Shown here: positions 46,221 through 57,094 of the stretch, piece after piece
Position numbering within the stretch: position 1 is the first letter of the stretch
Layout: each line of letters begins with the position of its first letter
Program-made: the position numbers and the translations under genes
The notes under the pieces: model-generated
Databases searched by the model: none
What the model saw: only the letters and a program-made list of their open reading frames with translations
What the model was told of the DNA's origin: nothing
Source: Solanum dulcamara
Taxonomy: Eukaryota > Streptophyta > Magnoliopsida > Solanales > Solanaceae
Assembly: GCF_947179165.1 (NCBI RefSeq)
Contig: NC_077245.1
Coordinates: 47,331,286 to 47,395,285 of the forward strand
DNA length: 64,000 bases
Direction: 5' to 3'

Positions 46221-48116
46221 CTTCGAGAAGGCGCTCGTCTCCTTATTTCTCTTCAGTGGGTTCGTAGTCTCATCTCACTTCAAGAGCCTATGTATTCCTT
46301 GCTACTTAAGCTCGACGTGTACTCAAGTAGATTCATTATGTAGAACATCCAAGTTGGTAGATTACGCAAGTAGATTGAGTCCTACGACCCATTACTTGGC
46401 CTCCAACTCCCTTCGGATTCTTATAACCCTATTTCCAATCTTCCTTATTATGGGGTATCTCATTCTATTTTCTTATAGTTATTTGATAACATTATAGATA
46501 ATCTTTGTCACGTGGCAACTTTTAAGAAGTTTAAGAAAGCTTTTCGAAGTACAAAAGTATGGGGCATAACAACATGGAATCGAATGTAACCCTTTATATT
46601 TCAAGGGAAGACTACTTGCCAAGGTAGAACTTCATCAACATTCATTTCTTTTAACTTTTAATGGCCATTTGTGGATCCACTAGCCTAGCCTACAAGGGCT
46701 CCTATGGTGGCACATAGTTAATAAAACAAGAGGTTGCTACTCGAAATTTTTTTACCGAACCCCACCTCAACCACCATTCAGTGCTAAATAAAATCCCATG
46801 AAATAGTATATCATAGTAACATAAACATACGTATATTTTAAGACATTAAATCATCATTTGGTAGAATAGCTCCTTTAAATATTTAGTGATTGAAGTATGT
46901 ATGAATCGTCCTTATCACATAGAGCATCCATAGCTTAGGTGAGAAAGCCTCTCACCAACATTCATCTTTCATTCATAAAACTTCCATAATTATAGTCATT
47001 AGCTTTCATAAGCATTTAATTGGAGTCCATAACCTTCAAGTCATGCTTTAATGAAATAGAGTAAAATTATGTGAGTTCAATTCACTTCAACTATCAAATA
47101 TGTATGTAAATGAAATCATTAATACACACTATGAAATTCATCAAGTAAAATCTTGCATTAAACAACCCATCATGAAACTCAAAAACCTTTAAGGAACTAA
47201 GTAGAAAAAAATACTTATCAACCTTCAATCTATGTATTTGAAATTATATTGCATCAAAATAGACCAATAATCATTAGTTAAATCATGATTCATCCTTTTG
47301 AATAGAAATTAGAGTAACCCATAAGAAATTCTTACTTGAAATCAAATACTTAGTTGAAAAAGGTTTTAGGCTCCATGGGTGAAGAATCTATGGATAAACA
47401 CCCATACACCTTAGAGTAAAGCTTGAAGAGGAATTGAAGAAGTTTTGAGAAGCTTGAAGTAATCTTAATGCTTGGTCTTCAATGGGGAGCCTTGAAAACC
47501 ATTAGTTTGAGAGGAGTTTGTTGGGGATGATTTGGGAAGGAGGGTAAATTAAATAGAGTGTTTTAGGTAGTAAAAAGGATGGAAAATAACCCTAAATTTC
47601 TCCCAAACCCATTTATACATGTTCAGGGAATTGTCCAAGTTGTCCTTACATAAAACGGAATTATTTGCAGAAATTTTTGCTATCTTGGGGAAGTCCGCGA
47701 TGCAGACTTGTTCCATTTATGTTTATTTTCTTCCAAAATAGGTAAATCAAGCTCGGGGCACAGAGTAACATCAAACATAAAATGCATTTGAGGCATTCAG
47801 TTTATGTACATCTTCCTGTGCTAAGTAAAATTTGACTAGATTTGGCCAAATTTGGCCTGGGGAAAAAAATTGAACCAGTTTAAACTCTCTCTGCATAGTA
47901 GAACTATCACGGACAACTTCTAGAAAGTGAAAATTATGAAAAAATTTCTTTTGATCTGAATGTCATAAATTTTTTAGAAGACCACTTTTCTGCAGGTTTT
48001 GACCCTTTATTCGATATTTTAGACTCAGATTAAAAAAATAAGGATAATGTGTTACACAAGCAACCTATTTCAAATGAATTTGTAAGGCACTGGAGAGAAT
48101 TTTGAGGAATGTTGCA

Positions 48117-49420
48117 ATTCTGACTCTATCGCATTAATCGTTGCATAGGTTTTTATCCTCTTTTATTTTCTGTTTTGTCAACAATAGAAAGTTTAAGCAT
48201 AAAACATCTCAAATATTTCATGTTATAGTGAAAGAGAGTAAGAAAACTGAACAACTATGGAAATTTGACCTTTATGGAGCAGAAGATAAAAATTCATATT
48301 AATTGATTTAATTTCTATTCTATTTGTTATGTAACTTTAATTTTTATTATGATTTAGTAATTTTACTGGAAAATGTTTGATTCTTATTCATCATACATAT
48401 GATAAGCTGGATGGTGTTGCCAGATATTTTTGGTACTGGCTTTGCCTTTACATCCTTTGGATACATATGTCCAATATTATTAAGTAGTAGGTAGAGAACT
48501 CCTTTGCTAGTTGATTGGAGACTTATGAGGGATGTGAGCAATAGTTGGTGCTCTAGCTATATATTGGTACAGGGATGGCTCAAGCGTATTTATGGCCTAA
48601 CTGAAAGTTTATGCTTATTTATTTTTTTAATTTCAAAAAAATAAGTAAGCACCAATCTTCAGGGTCTTTACATGTTTGCTTGATTTGTATGTGATGTTAA
48701 TATTTTGATTCCGTGACAGTGTATAGAGGGTTAATTCATGCTTATTTCGTCCTTTATTTAATGGGACAAGCTCAATTTGAAGCAATCAAAGATGGATCAG
48801 TAAGCTATGTTGCCTTGAAACAAAAGGCTAAGTTATAAGGTAAGTTGGTGAGGATTTAGCTTTATTATGGGGAGGACAAAAATAAATATTGTATAGTTCT
48901 TTGTTTCGATAGGGCTAGGATTAAGAGGACTTTGAGAAGCAGAAGCTCAATTCTTGATGAAGGAAAAGTTGTCAACTTTGTTTGCTTAGGTACATCTGAA
49001 TTTTATAGTGGTCTGAGATTAAGAGGCAGAACTGATGGTGCATTTCCGCTCTCATCATAGATGGCTCTATAGTAATCCACTAGCAAAGGCTTGAAAATTC
49101 TCTAAGCTTAATTTAGTATGTTTTATAAAACTTGTGTACACTGTATGTGATCAAAATAATTACTTCTAGATATGTCATTATTATCTGCCATTGAAAATCA
49201 ATAATACTTCTTAATAAAAGGAATCAATCATGGACTTTTGATATGCCTATTTATGTTTCAGATCATTAGCAGCAATACTTAACAATAAGTTCAAGTACAT
49301 TTAGTACTTAAGGTAGTTGGGGATAATTTAATGTAAGTGTGAAAACTTTTAATGTCACACATACCGAATGCATAAAATGTTTAGTTTAAATTCCTAGTTC
49401 TTTCAGATTTAAAATCAAAT
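48117..49420. other. Unassigned AT-rich sequence
   Basis: Between F's LTR edge and the LINE-type fragment. I see no protein domain, LTR edge, RNA gene or tandem repeat, and the open frames are short. It may be host DNA or the decayed 5' part of the LINE. Confidence 0.5.
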
Positions 49421-50075
49421 TAATGGTGGTTAGAGAGATCAATAGGAATATTTGGTTAATAGTTAAATCTAGATATCCTTGAATAACTAATATTCTTAAT
49501 TATTGGCCCTTGATTGTTAAATTCCTTGAAGATTATACTCCTATTCTCTCATGTAGAGTGGTGAGATGGTCATGTCTTTCACTAGGATCTTTTAAGTGCA
49601 ACTCTGATGGTTCTAGTAGAGATCAGTTAAAACATAGTTCAAAGGCCTTTTGTGTGAGAGATAATAATGGTGATTTTGTCTATGCAGAGCCAGAAAGCAT
49701 TAACCTATGCAATGCCTTAGAAGCAGAAGTGAAAGCATTTACAGAAGGACTACATTACTCTGTTCATAATAATTTTCTTTCTCTGGTGATGGAAACCAAT
49801 TCTCTTCATATGAGAAATCCCACGGGGTATCTCGGTGGACATAAGGTGCATTAAGGAGGATTTGAAGGACAAGGATGTGATGGTAAAGCATATGTTTAGA
49901 GAAGGAAACACTCTGGCTAATTTTTTAACTAATTATATTTTTAGTTTTGCAGGTTCAACAAATATTCATTTTTTTCTAGAACTTCTCTACCAACACAAGA
50001 AAAAAATTTGTTACAAATTAATAAAGAAGGAATACCAAATCTTAGAACAGAGAAGTGTCAAAATGGAAAATTAAA
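49421..50075 (+). pseudogene. Orphan LINE-type RNase H domain
   Basis: The 114-codon segment 49510-49854, with the 79-codon segment 49835-50074 in a second frame, resembles the C-terminal RNase H-like domain found in plant LINE polyproteins and LINE-derived host proteins. Blocks seen: LGSFKCNSDGSSRDQ (first acidic residue), an AFCVRDNNGDFVYAE strand, NALEAEVKAFTEGL (second), SLVMETNSLH (third, Asp to Asn), and after a shift near 49820 VKHMFREGNTLANF (last acidic position replaced by Asn) and SFAGSTNIHFF. No RT or endonuclease domain is seen upstream. A 5'-truncated LINE is likely; a domesticated gene is possible but the frameshift argues against it. Confidence 0.7.
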
Positions 50076-51565
50076 CAATTAGTGAAGCACAACTGAATTA
50101 AAAACTGCCTGATAATAATCTTTAGAATGGTTGGCTGTAATGACCCTCTAGGTCATTTTCTTCATTCTCTGATCTTTTTGGCATTTAGAGATTTTCTACA
50201 GCGACCCCAAGTCATTTATGACTTACTGGCATGAACAGTTCGGTCGCTCGATCATTCATTTGGATTTTATGCCCTTTTCCTATTTTAGAGCTTTTATAAC
50301 TTGAAAAATTGACTTCATTCATAACTTTAGAAAAATGACCTCAAAATGAAATTCTGATGGTTCCATCAGCTCTGGAATGGCCAAATTAGGCTAGTAACAT
50401 GGTCATCATGAGTACCGAGACGATCAATATGAGTTTATGATCATTTGTCATTTTTACCTTTGTAATTTGGCCTATAATTGACTTTGATCAACATTTTTAA
50501 AAGACGAGCTCAAATGAAAATTCTGACAGCACAATTAGTTTCAAAATACAGAGTTTGGTCTAGAATGGCCTTTCATTCGCTTCTCTAGGTTTTGTTTCGA
50601 GGGAAATCCAGTGGTGTGTCTAGAATTAAGTGTAAAGACTTTGTTTGAGAAAAAAATTTCGTATTCCCTCCCTGATTTTAGTAGTTCTTGACTAAGTTGA
50701 TTAGTGTGGTGCATGTGTGTTTTGTATATATTTTAGTGTTCAAAATGTATTTCCTTTTGGAACACAAGTTAGGTTTAGCATCTAGGACCTATTCTCAAAG
50801 TCAATTCCATAAGTTACGGAGCAGGTCCCACAATTCCTGATTTGACTCTGAAATTGGTCCATATCCAAGTTCATTAATTTTAGTATTAAAATGATCCTAT
50901 TGATGATTTGATTAATATTTTGTTAGGGTGGCGGCGATTGGAGGTGATTTGGAGGATGAGAATTTTATTGTGGTGGATTTGGAGCGCATGTGATCGGCTG
51001 TGAAGTAGGCTATGGTCTCCCCCTAGACTGAACTCTATTAGATATTGTGTAGTATACTTTACATGTGACTTGGGTGAGTATTTGTCGAGATTAGCATTCT
51101 CCTCACCCGATCTCCTTTTTTTGTTCCGGGTGAGCCTTAGGCTAGAATAGTCCCATGAAATCCTTAGTTTAGGTTGTAAGATTTGGTTGTGGTGGCAACT
51201 TAGCATTTATTATCCTGTTTCAGATCGATATTGATGGACTTAGGATAGGTTTGGGCCTTAAGCGCCTTATCATGTGGTTGTTGCCCTCTTAGCTAGGCTT
51301 AACTTTAGGTAGGGCTTATTATGGATAGGATACTCCTTTTATGCTAGTGACTGAGACCTATGGGGCTAGTCATAGCCGTAGGTTTGGCTTAGTGGTGCTA
51401 GTTGGGAGCTGAGGTAGCTTATTTTGGGGTAGGACATCCTACCTAGAGATATTTCTGCCCCTTTCTGATTTGAATCCATGACTCGATTATTTTTCTTTTG
51501 TTTAGCGGTTGGATCAGGGTTCCATCTTATGTATTAACTGTTGTTGGTCCCGAGGTCATTTCCAA

Positions 51566-54500
51566 TGTCACACCCCGTACTCTGGTACCTCATAAACCTT
51601 TTTAAGCTTCTTAAGTTTTTGGGAAGGCTCTTAAGTTTCTTAAAAGTCGTCATGTGAGTCGGATAATCTATACATGTATTAAATAATCTTAAAGAAAGAA
51701 GAATGAGATGCTTCATAATAGGGAAGATTGGAAATAGGGTTATATGAATTCGAAAGGAGTTGGAGGCCGAGAAATGAGTCGTAGAACTCGATTGACTCGC
51801 ATAAGCTACCAACTAGGATGTCCTACGTAATTAAACTACTTGAGTACGCATCGAGCTTAAATAGCAAGGACTACGCAGATTCTCGAAGTGAGATGAGATG
51901 ACGAACCTACGAGAGAGAGCAAAAACTAGTTTTCAAACTTACGAAAGAGAAGCAAGCAGGTGACTCACCTACTTGAGGTGGACCCCACATGCCATGTCGC
52001 AGCACGTGAGTGGCTGCATGGTGTGAGATGGCACCCTAAGGGGATGACACATGTCACCCCTAGGGGGTGCCATAGGTAACCGTCTTAAAAAGGGTATATA
52101 TACATGTAAAGATGACTAATCTCTCATCTTTGCTTCATTTTAGACTTGGAAAACTTAGGAGCAAAGTTGAATGAAATAGAGAGAGATACAACAGCAACCA
52201 AATAAGGTAAGCCCTCCATTTTTGATTCGGGAATAAATTATTCAAGGTATACTGCGATTAAATAATGGTATTTGACCATATAGAAATTTATCGTTGGGGC
52301 AACGAGGAGGTTTTTGTTCTTGTTACGTAACCCAGTTTTTAATAGGATTGCTGTTAGTAATACTAGTATAACTTCTTGTGTAAAAATATTTTTCTAGTGA
52401 TTCAAGATTATTTGGAAATATGTTTCATAGGGATATAACTTTCATTTAGCCTCAAAAATCCAGTTTTGCTTTTCTCTATTCGAAAAAAGGTGATGAAGTA
52501 TGGGGGGAGGTGCTGCCCAGATTTTGTTTTGGAAATCCTATACGGACTACTGTTGATATTTTGGGCATATCTTTTTGTACAAAATTGTTTTAGGGGTGAT
52601 TCAATATTGTATGCGACCTTAAGACACATGTCTATAACTTTACTTGAGGCCATAAATCCTGTTTCCCTCAATTAACCCTTTGAAACTAAGCGACAATACA
52701 AGACAATAGGCTGTCCAGAATTCACGTTTTGATAGTTTTGGCGAGTTTGACCAGTTTGGGTTAAGGTAAGATCACATTTCCTTTCAATTTGGAAGTTAAG
52801 GTGTTGTTATGGAGTGTATTATAGGCCTTGTGTGTGTCTGGAAATATTAAAAAAATCCAACGAGATGCTTGATGTTCGAACCAAAATAAATTAGAGTCGC
52901 TATAGTTAAATTGTAGTCGAGGCAAGGTGTTGTGCTTGTGGTGTGCTGCTGCAGGTGTGTGGGGGTGTGTTGCAGGGCCTAAAATTATTCTAAATGAAGT
53001 GTGGGGGCTGCTGGTTTCAACCACACGACCCTCGTTTCATACAATTAAAGGTTTTGCGAAATAAAGACTAGAAACCCTATTTTGGTATCGTAATTTTCAG
53101 CAAGCTGCTTGGAGCTTATGTTGTGTAGTGTTTGCATGTTTTGCTTGTATATATGCTACAAGTTGTGGTTGTTGGTTGGCTGTAGTTATTGGGGATGTAG
53201 TTGGAAATTCGAATAGGGCAAGTTATAGGGGTGGTGCTGCCCGATTTCTGTTAACTCTTTAACTAACTAAGGAACTAGTCGAGAAGGTGAGCGAGGAGAT
53301 GAATTCTATGAATACTCGTACATAACTTAAGAGGCTGAAAAGTCAAGGGTTGTTGATTCTCATACTGATTTCATGTTAAATACGTTCAATAGACGACGAG
53401 GCGAACATGTTAAGAGTAATCCGTAAGAGGTATGTAAAACTATCTTTCTTTCTCTTGGCATGTTTCGACATAAGTATATAAAACTAATCTCCCTTTTTGG
53501 CATGGTTTTTATGAAGCAAGTATATGACTTTTATATGATTCCAAGGAAGTTCCCATTCGTAGAGCTGCTAGGATGGCCAACTTCTTGATTTTCCACAAGA
53601 CATTTTGTTATGCCTTGACATGTGTATATGATTCCCAAAAGGTCTATTTTGATATAACCCATAGTAACTTTTAAAATGTACTTGATATGACTCTTGTCTT
53701 GATTTTTGAATAATTGCTTGTTTTGTTAACTCCATCGAGTCTCAAACATGATTTAAAGCGTATTTAGTTTCTCACTACTCCACTCATGGATGCCTCAATG
53801 CTTTCTTCATCGAGCTCGGGCCAAGTTTTGTTATTGTGCGTACTTCTCTGCATTGTTCATCGTGCCTCGACGTGAGGGGGAAGGTATGACCTGTACATAG
53901 GATTTTTGGAGTTATGATGTGCCATGTACACATATGATATGATATAATCTGATATGACCATCTGATAAGATATGATATGTTACGGAGATATTTCCTACTC
54001 TGGATGTATGTTGTGCTGTGGCAGCAGTGACAGAGTGGCGACCATATTTTTTTCACCGCGTCCCATAATCTGGCCGAATATGGCATATGTTTTCTACAAA
54101 CATTATTTATGGTTATGAACAACATTTTGATATTCTGGATATTTAGCTCACTTTTACACCTTCTATTCTGGTAATGACTTTACTTGTTACAGTCCATGCT
54201 TTACATACTCAGTACATATATCGTACTGACTCCCCTTTCTTCGGGGGGCTGTGTTTCATGCCCGCAAGTACAGATGCTCGGTTTGCTGATCCGCTCGCCT
54301 AGGACATCCACCCTGTTGGTTGGTACTGCTCTTTGTCCGGGGCCCTATTATGGTACTAGATTTTTGTTGTATATTTGTACATATTGGTTAAGGAAATGAC
54401 GTGGCCCTATCCCGTCATATGACTAGGCTACTGTTTTGTAAAGGTCTGTAGACTTGTGGTGGGGGTTATGTATATATGTTTTGGGTTTATGTTCAGTGAC

Positions 54501-54664
54501 GGCCTTAACGGCCTTCGTATGCTACATCTATTTTCGTGCGCTCTCTAGAGATCTCTTTTGATTTCCTCATTTGTTTATTCGGCTAACATACTCAGTGGGG
54601 CTAAGGGTACATCTGGGTGCTTAAATCGGGCACCAGTCATGGCCTATGGAGTTGGGTCGTGACA
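51566..54664 (+). repeat. Element H 5' LTR (3,099 bp)
   Basis: Starts TGTCACACCCC and ends GGGTCGTGACA. TATATATA at 52095-52102 and donor-like AAG|GTAAGC at 52208. Conserved stem TCCCCTTTCTTCGGGGGG near 54231-54248. It shows the A/B family sequence but lacks the GGATCGGGCCG tandem array, with AT-rich TGATATGATAT sequence in its place. Confidence 0.92.
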
Positions 54665-54668
54665 AAAG

Positions 54669-54680
54669 TAGTATAAGAGC
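54669..54680 (+). promoter_or_regulatory. Primer-binding site of element H
   Basis: TAGTATAAGAGC, two mismatches from TGGTATCAGAGC, four bases after the LTR. The leader that follows matches those of A and B (TCCTTGGAGTGTCTACAGACC). Confidence 0.8.
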
Positions 54681-54870
54681 AGTTCGTCCTTGGAGTGTCT
54701 ACAGACCGTGTCTAGTAGAGTCATGTTTATCGGTGTGTTATGAACCATATCTATAAACAGGAGGCTACATGACATTTAGGATTTTACCTTTCTTTCTTTT
54801 CTTAGATTCTACGATAGAGTTGTGTTATCAGGATGATCCCTCCCTAACGAAATGAATTGTTATTATTTTC

Positions 54871-54872
54871 AG
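54871..54872 (+). promoter_or_regulatory. Splice-acceptor-like AG before H gag
   Basis: TTGTTATTATTTTCAG ends at 54872 and the gag ATG begins three bases later at 54875. The same arrangement is seen in A (17703), E (34011) and F (42177). Confidence 0.5.
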
Positions 54873-54874
54873 TA

Positions 54875-56360
54875 ATGCCTCTGAGGAAAGCAATGGCTGC
54901 CCAAAAAGGCAAATCGGTAGCACTAGGTGAGATTAGTCAGGCCCACAGAGTAACCAGGGACCGACCTCAGCTTGAACAAAAGATTGTGCCCCCGACAACC
55001 AGCTCTGCGCCGCCGCCATCGTTAGAGTAGATTAGGGAAGCCTCAGATGCTGATTAGAGGGCGGCTTCACCACCATATTTTGGATCCCTAGTATCCGAGC
55101 CTATAGTTCGACAGCCAAGAGCTGAGGATAGGGATGTACAGGATACGGTCCAGCTTTTGACTAGATTTGTGGCAGGCCAAGAGGAAAAATGCGGTTTAGA
55201 TAGAGATCAGGTACATAGGCCAGATAGTTCGAGGGCTCCTGAGTTTCTGACCTGTAATCCTCTAGAGTTCTTCGGGACAAAGACTGAGGAAGATCCCTAG
55301 GAGTTCATTAAGGAAATTCAGCATACATTATGTCTGATGAAGGGTTCTGTGATGGAATCAGTTGAGTTGGCCTCGTATAGACTGCACGAGGTAGCTACTA
55401 ACTGGTATGAGTCCTGGGAGTTGTCCAGGGGTAGAGTGGCTCCTCCAGTAATATGGGGTGAGTTTACGAAGGCATTCCTCAGTCATTTCCTGCCTCTTGA
55501 GAAGTGGAGGCCCAGGGTGGATAGATTTTTACTGTTGAGGTAGCAAGGCTGCAATGTTCGCTAGTATAGTTTGGAGTTCGACTCATTGGCCCGATATACA
55601 CCTTCTTTAGTAACTGATATGACTGATAGGATGCACAAATATGTGATGGGCCTAGATCGGTATCTGGTTGCTAGTTATTTGGTAATGGCTGCCTAGCCAG
55701 GGATAGACATCACCCGTATACAAGCACATGCTTAGGGCATGGAGGACAGACATAGAGGACACCAGTCCGACCGAGATTTTGGCGGGAATCAGCCTAAAAG
55801 GGCCAGGTCAGCTGGGTATTCTAGAGAGTTCCGGAGTAGACCATCCAGTAGCAGGGTAGCAGACACCCCACCCGGCCAGTATGGAGTATGCCTCTGCAGT
55901 CCGCAGACCGAATACCAAATGGCACAGGATATTCAGGAGCAGGTCCAAGTTCTAGGGCTTCCAGTCCGCAACCAGATAGAAACTCTGGCCACATGAGGCC
56001 ACCCAAGCCTCAGTGTTCCTATTGTTGTATGTACCATCCGGGAGAGTGCTACTGCGCTATAGAGGCTTGTTTTTCTTGTGGTAGTCAAAGCCATGTGATG
56101 AGAAATTGCCTGTATAAGGGTAGTTTGGGTGGCGCAGCTTGGCCTACCGGATTAACTACTGGGTCATCATCCTCGTCGGTAGCTATGCTCCCCATGGGGT
56201 AGGGTATGCCTATACCAGAAGGTCACGATAGAGGTCATGGCGGAGTCTCTAGTTCTAGCGGTCCTTCGAACCGCACATATGCTTTGGCCGCCCGGCAGGA
56301 TCAGGAGGCATCACCAGAGGTGATCACAGGTACATTGTTGACCTTTTCATAGACTATATA
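54875..56360 (+). pseudogene. Element H: gag and start of protease
   Basis: Gag opens MPLRKAMAAQKGKSVALGE. The first 288 codons stay in one frame and are interrupted by seven stops, all TAG (55028, 55055, 55298, 55541, 55562, 55694, 55733). The capsid is at 55260-55660, with WYESWELSRG, WGEFTKAFLSHFLP and RMHKYVMGLDRY blocks. After a shift near 55890-55990 the CCHC knuckle CFSCGSQSHVMRNC (56068-56109) is intact, followed by YALAARQDQEASPE and the protease beginning YVLIDSG at about 56355-56380. The rest of protease is missing. Its nearest relative here is A's gag. Confidence 0.88.
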
Positions 56361-56380
56361 TGTACTAATAGATTCAGGCT

Positions 56381-56790
56381 TTACATTATAAGAGATTCCC
56401 CCGTTGATGATTGGTAAAAATTGGGATGAATGAAATATGGCTTCGACTAAACTCTTATATTAAGTTGTATGACTCGAGTACCAGTACTTGGACTAAATTA
56501 TGTACTATCTATCAAGAATACTAAGCACCCTATGGTTGTGCTAGGGTTTCTCATAGAAGTAACCTAAAGTATGGATGATCTAACAGCAGGTGTAGACATG
56601 GTGCAGCATATTAAATATGTTGGAATAGAATCATTTGCATGTGAATAGTTGAGAATAAACAGAGGATGACATGGGTACACCGTAAAAGAGGGGAAGTGGA
56701 CAAGAGAAGTACAAGCATAAGAGAAAATCAACTGACGCTATCATATGTAAATGGGTATGCTTAAACTTCAAACGATATCCCATAAGGGAT
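56381..56790 (+). other. Non-coding internal block of element H
   Basis: No domain is readable. It is related to B's internal sequence at about 8850-9110 (shared TGACTCGAGTACCA, GACATGGGTA and CGATATCCCATA blocks). It occupies the place of protease, RT, RNase H and IN. Confidence 0.6.
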
Positions 56791-56893
56791 GAATGTGATC
56801 ATACTAGCACTAATGCCCCAGATCCTACTAGAACTCTGAAGTTAAGCATGCTTGGGACAGAGTAGTACTAGGACGGGTGAACCCCTAGGAAGT
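56791..56893 (+). ncRNA. 5S rRNA-derived fragment inside element H
   Basis: About 103 bp collinear with the first five sixths of plant 5S rRNA. Diagnostic blocks: TGATCATACTAGCACTAATG, GAACTCTGAAGTTAAGC, ATGCTTGGGACAGAGTAGTA and CTAGGACGGGTGA. The internal promoter is present in altered form: box A (AGTTAAGC..GCTTGGG, 56839-56856), intermediate element and box C (56863-56890). The last 17 or so bases of 5S are missing. The differences are mainly transitions and there is a small insertion near the 5' end, so it is a pseudogene. It joins directly to the chromodomain end of pol at AGGAAGTGAAG. Identification by eye; the match is extensive. Confidence 0.85.
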
Positions 56894-57080
56894 GAAGAAG
56901 GAAATAAAACACAAGTATTCGTACCTATTCCCAATATCTGCAAGTAATCCTAACCTTTGGAACTATGATATTGATTGCTCGATGAAAGTATATATTATGG
57001 CAATGGGATATGGGAACTCTCCATCTAGTCAGTATAAGATTGGGAGGAAGGTTTTGGTTCACATTCAAAGACGAATGTTC
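56894..57080 (+). pseudogene. Element H: chromodomain end and pol 3' end
   Basis: After the 5S fragment the frame reads MKKEIKHKYSYLFPISASNP, matching the final codons of the chromodomain region in B (KKYPYGFPTSTRN, 10450-10500) and C (RRYPYLLP). Then comes untranslated sequence to the polypurine tract. Only the last part of pol survives. Confidence 0.7.
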
Positions 57081-57081
57081 T

Positions 57082-57094
57082 AAAAGGGGAAGGA
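57082..57094 (+). promoter_or_regulatory. Polypurine tract of element H
   Basis: AAAAGGGGAAGGA directly before TGTTACACCCC at 57095; same place and type as B's tract. Confidence 0.9.

Larger units (their letters stand above)
43013..46571 (-). mobile_element. Family-1 solo LTR nested in F's LTR
   Basis: 3,559 bp, flanked by ACATG at 43008-43012 and 46572-46576. It begins TATCACGACCC, the TG having become TA, and ends GGGCATAACA. It has no internal region. It carries the expanded CCCGGCCC array, the AAGTAGGTG palindrome array and a minus-strand donor-like TTAAGGTAAG near 45911. Confidence 0.94.
42389..48116 (-). repeat. Element F 5' LTR, interrupted by a solo LTR
   Basis: Pieces 42389-43012 and 46577-48116 join to about 2,164 bp, like C's 2,114 bp. 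Edges TGTCATGACC and GGAATGTTGCA. Donor-like CTAAG|GTGTAT with the intron starting at 47409. The interruption falls inside GAGCTATAACATGGAATC, which is continuous at 18560-18580 in C's LTR. The empty site is thus visible in the window. Confidence 0.92.

Noticed and set aside
54669..54680. tRNA gene suggested by the TGGTATCAGAGC-like sequences
   Set aside because: These are 12-bp primer-binding sites next to LTR ends. No cloverleaf can be formed with the flanks.
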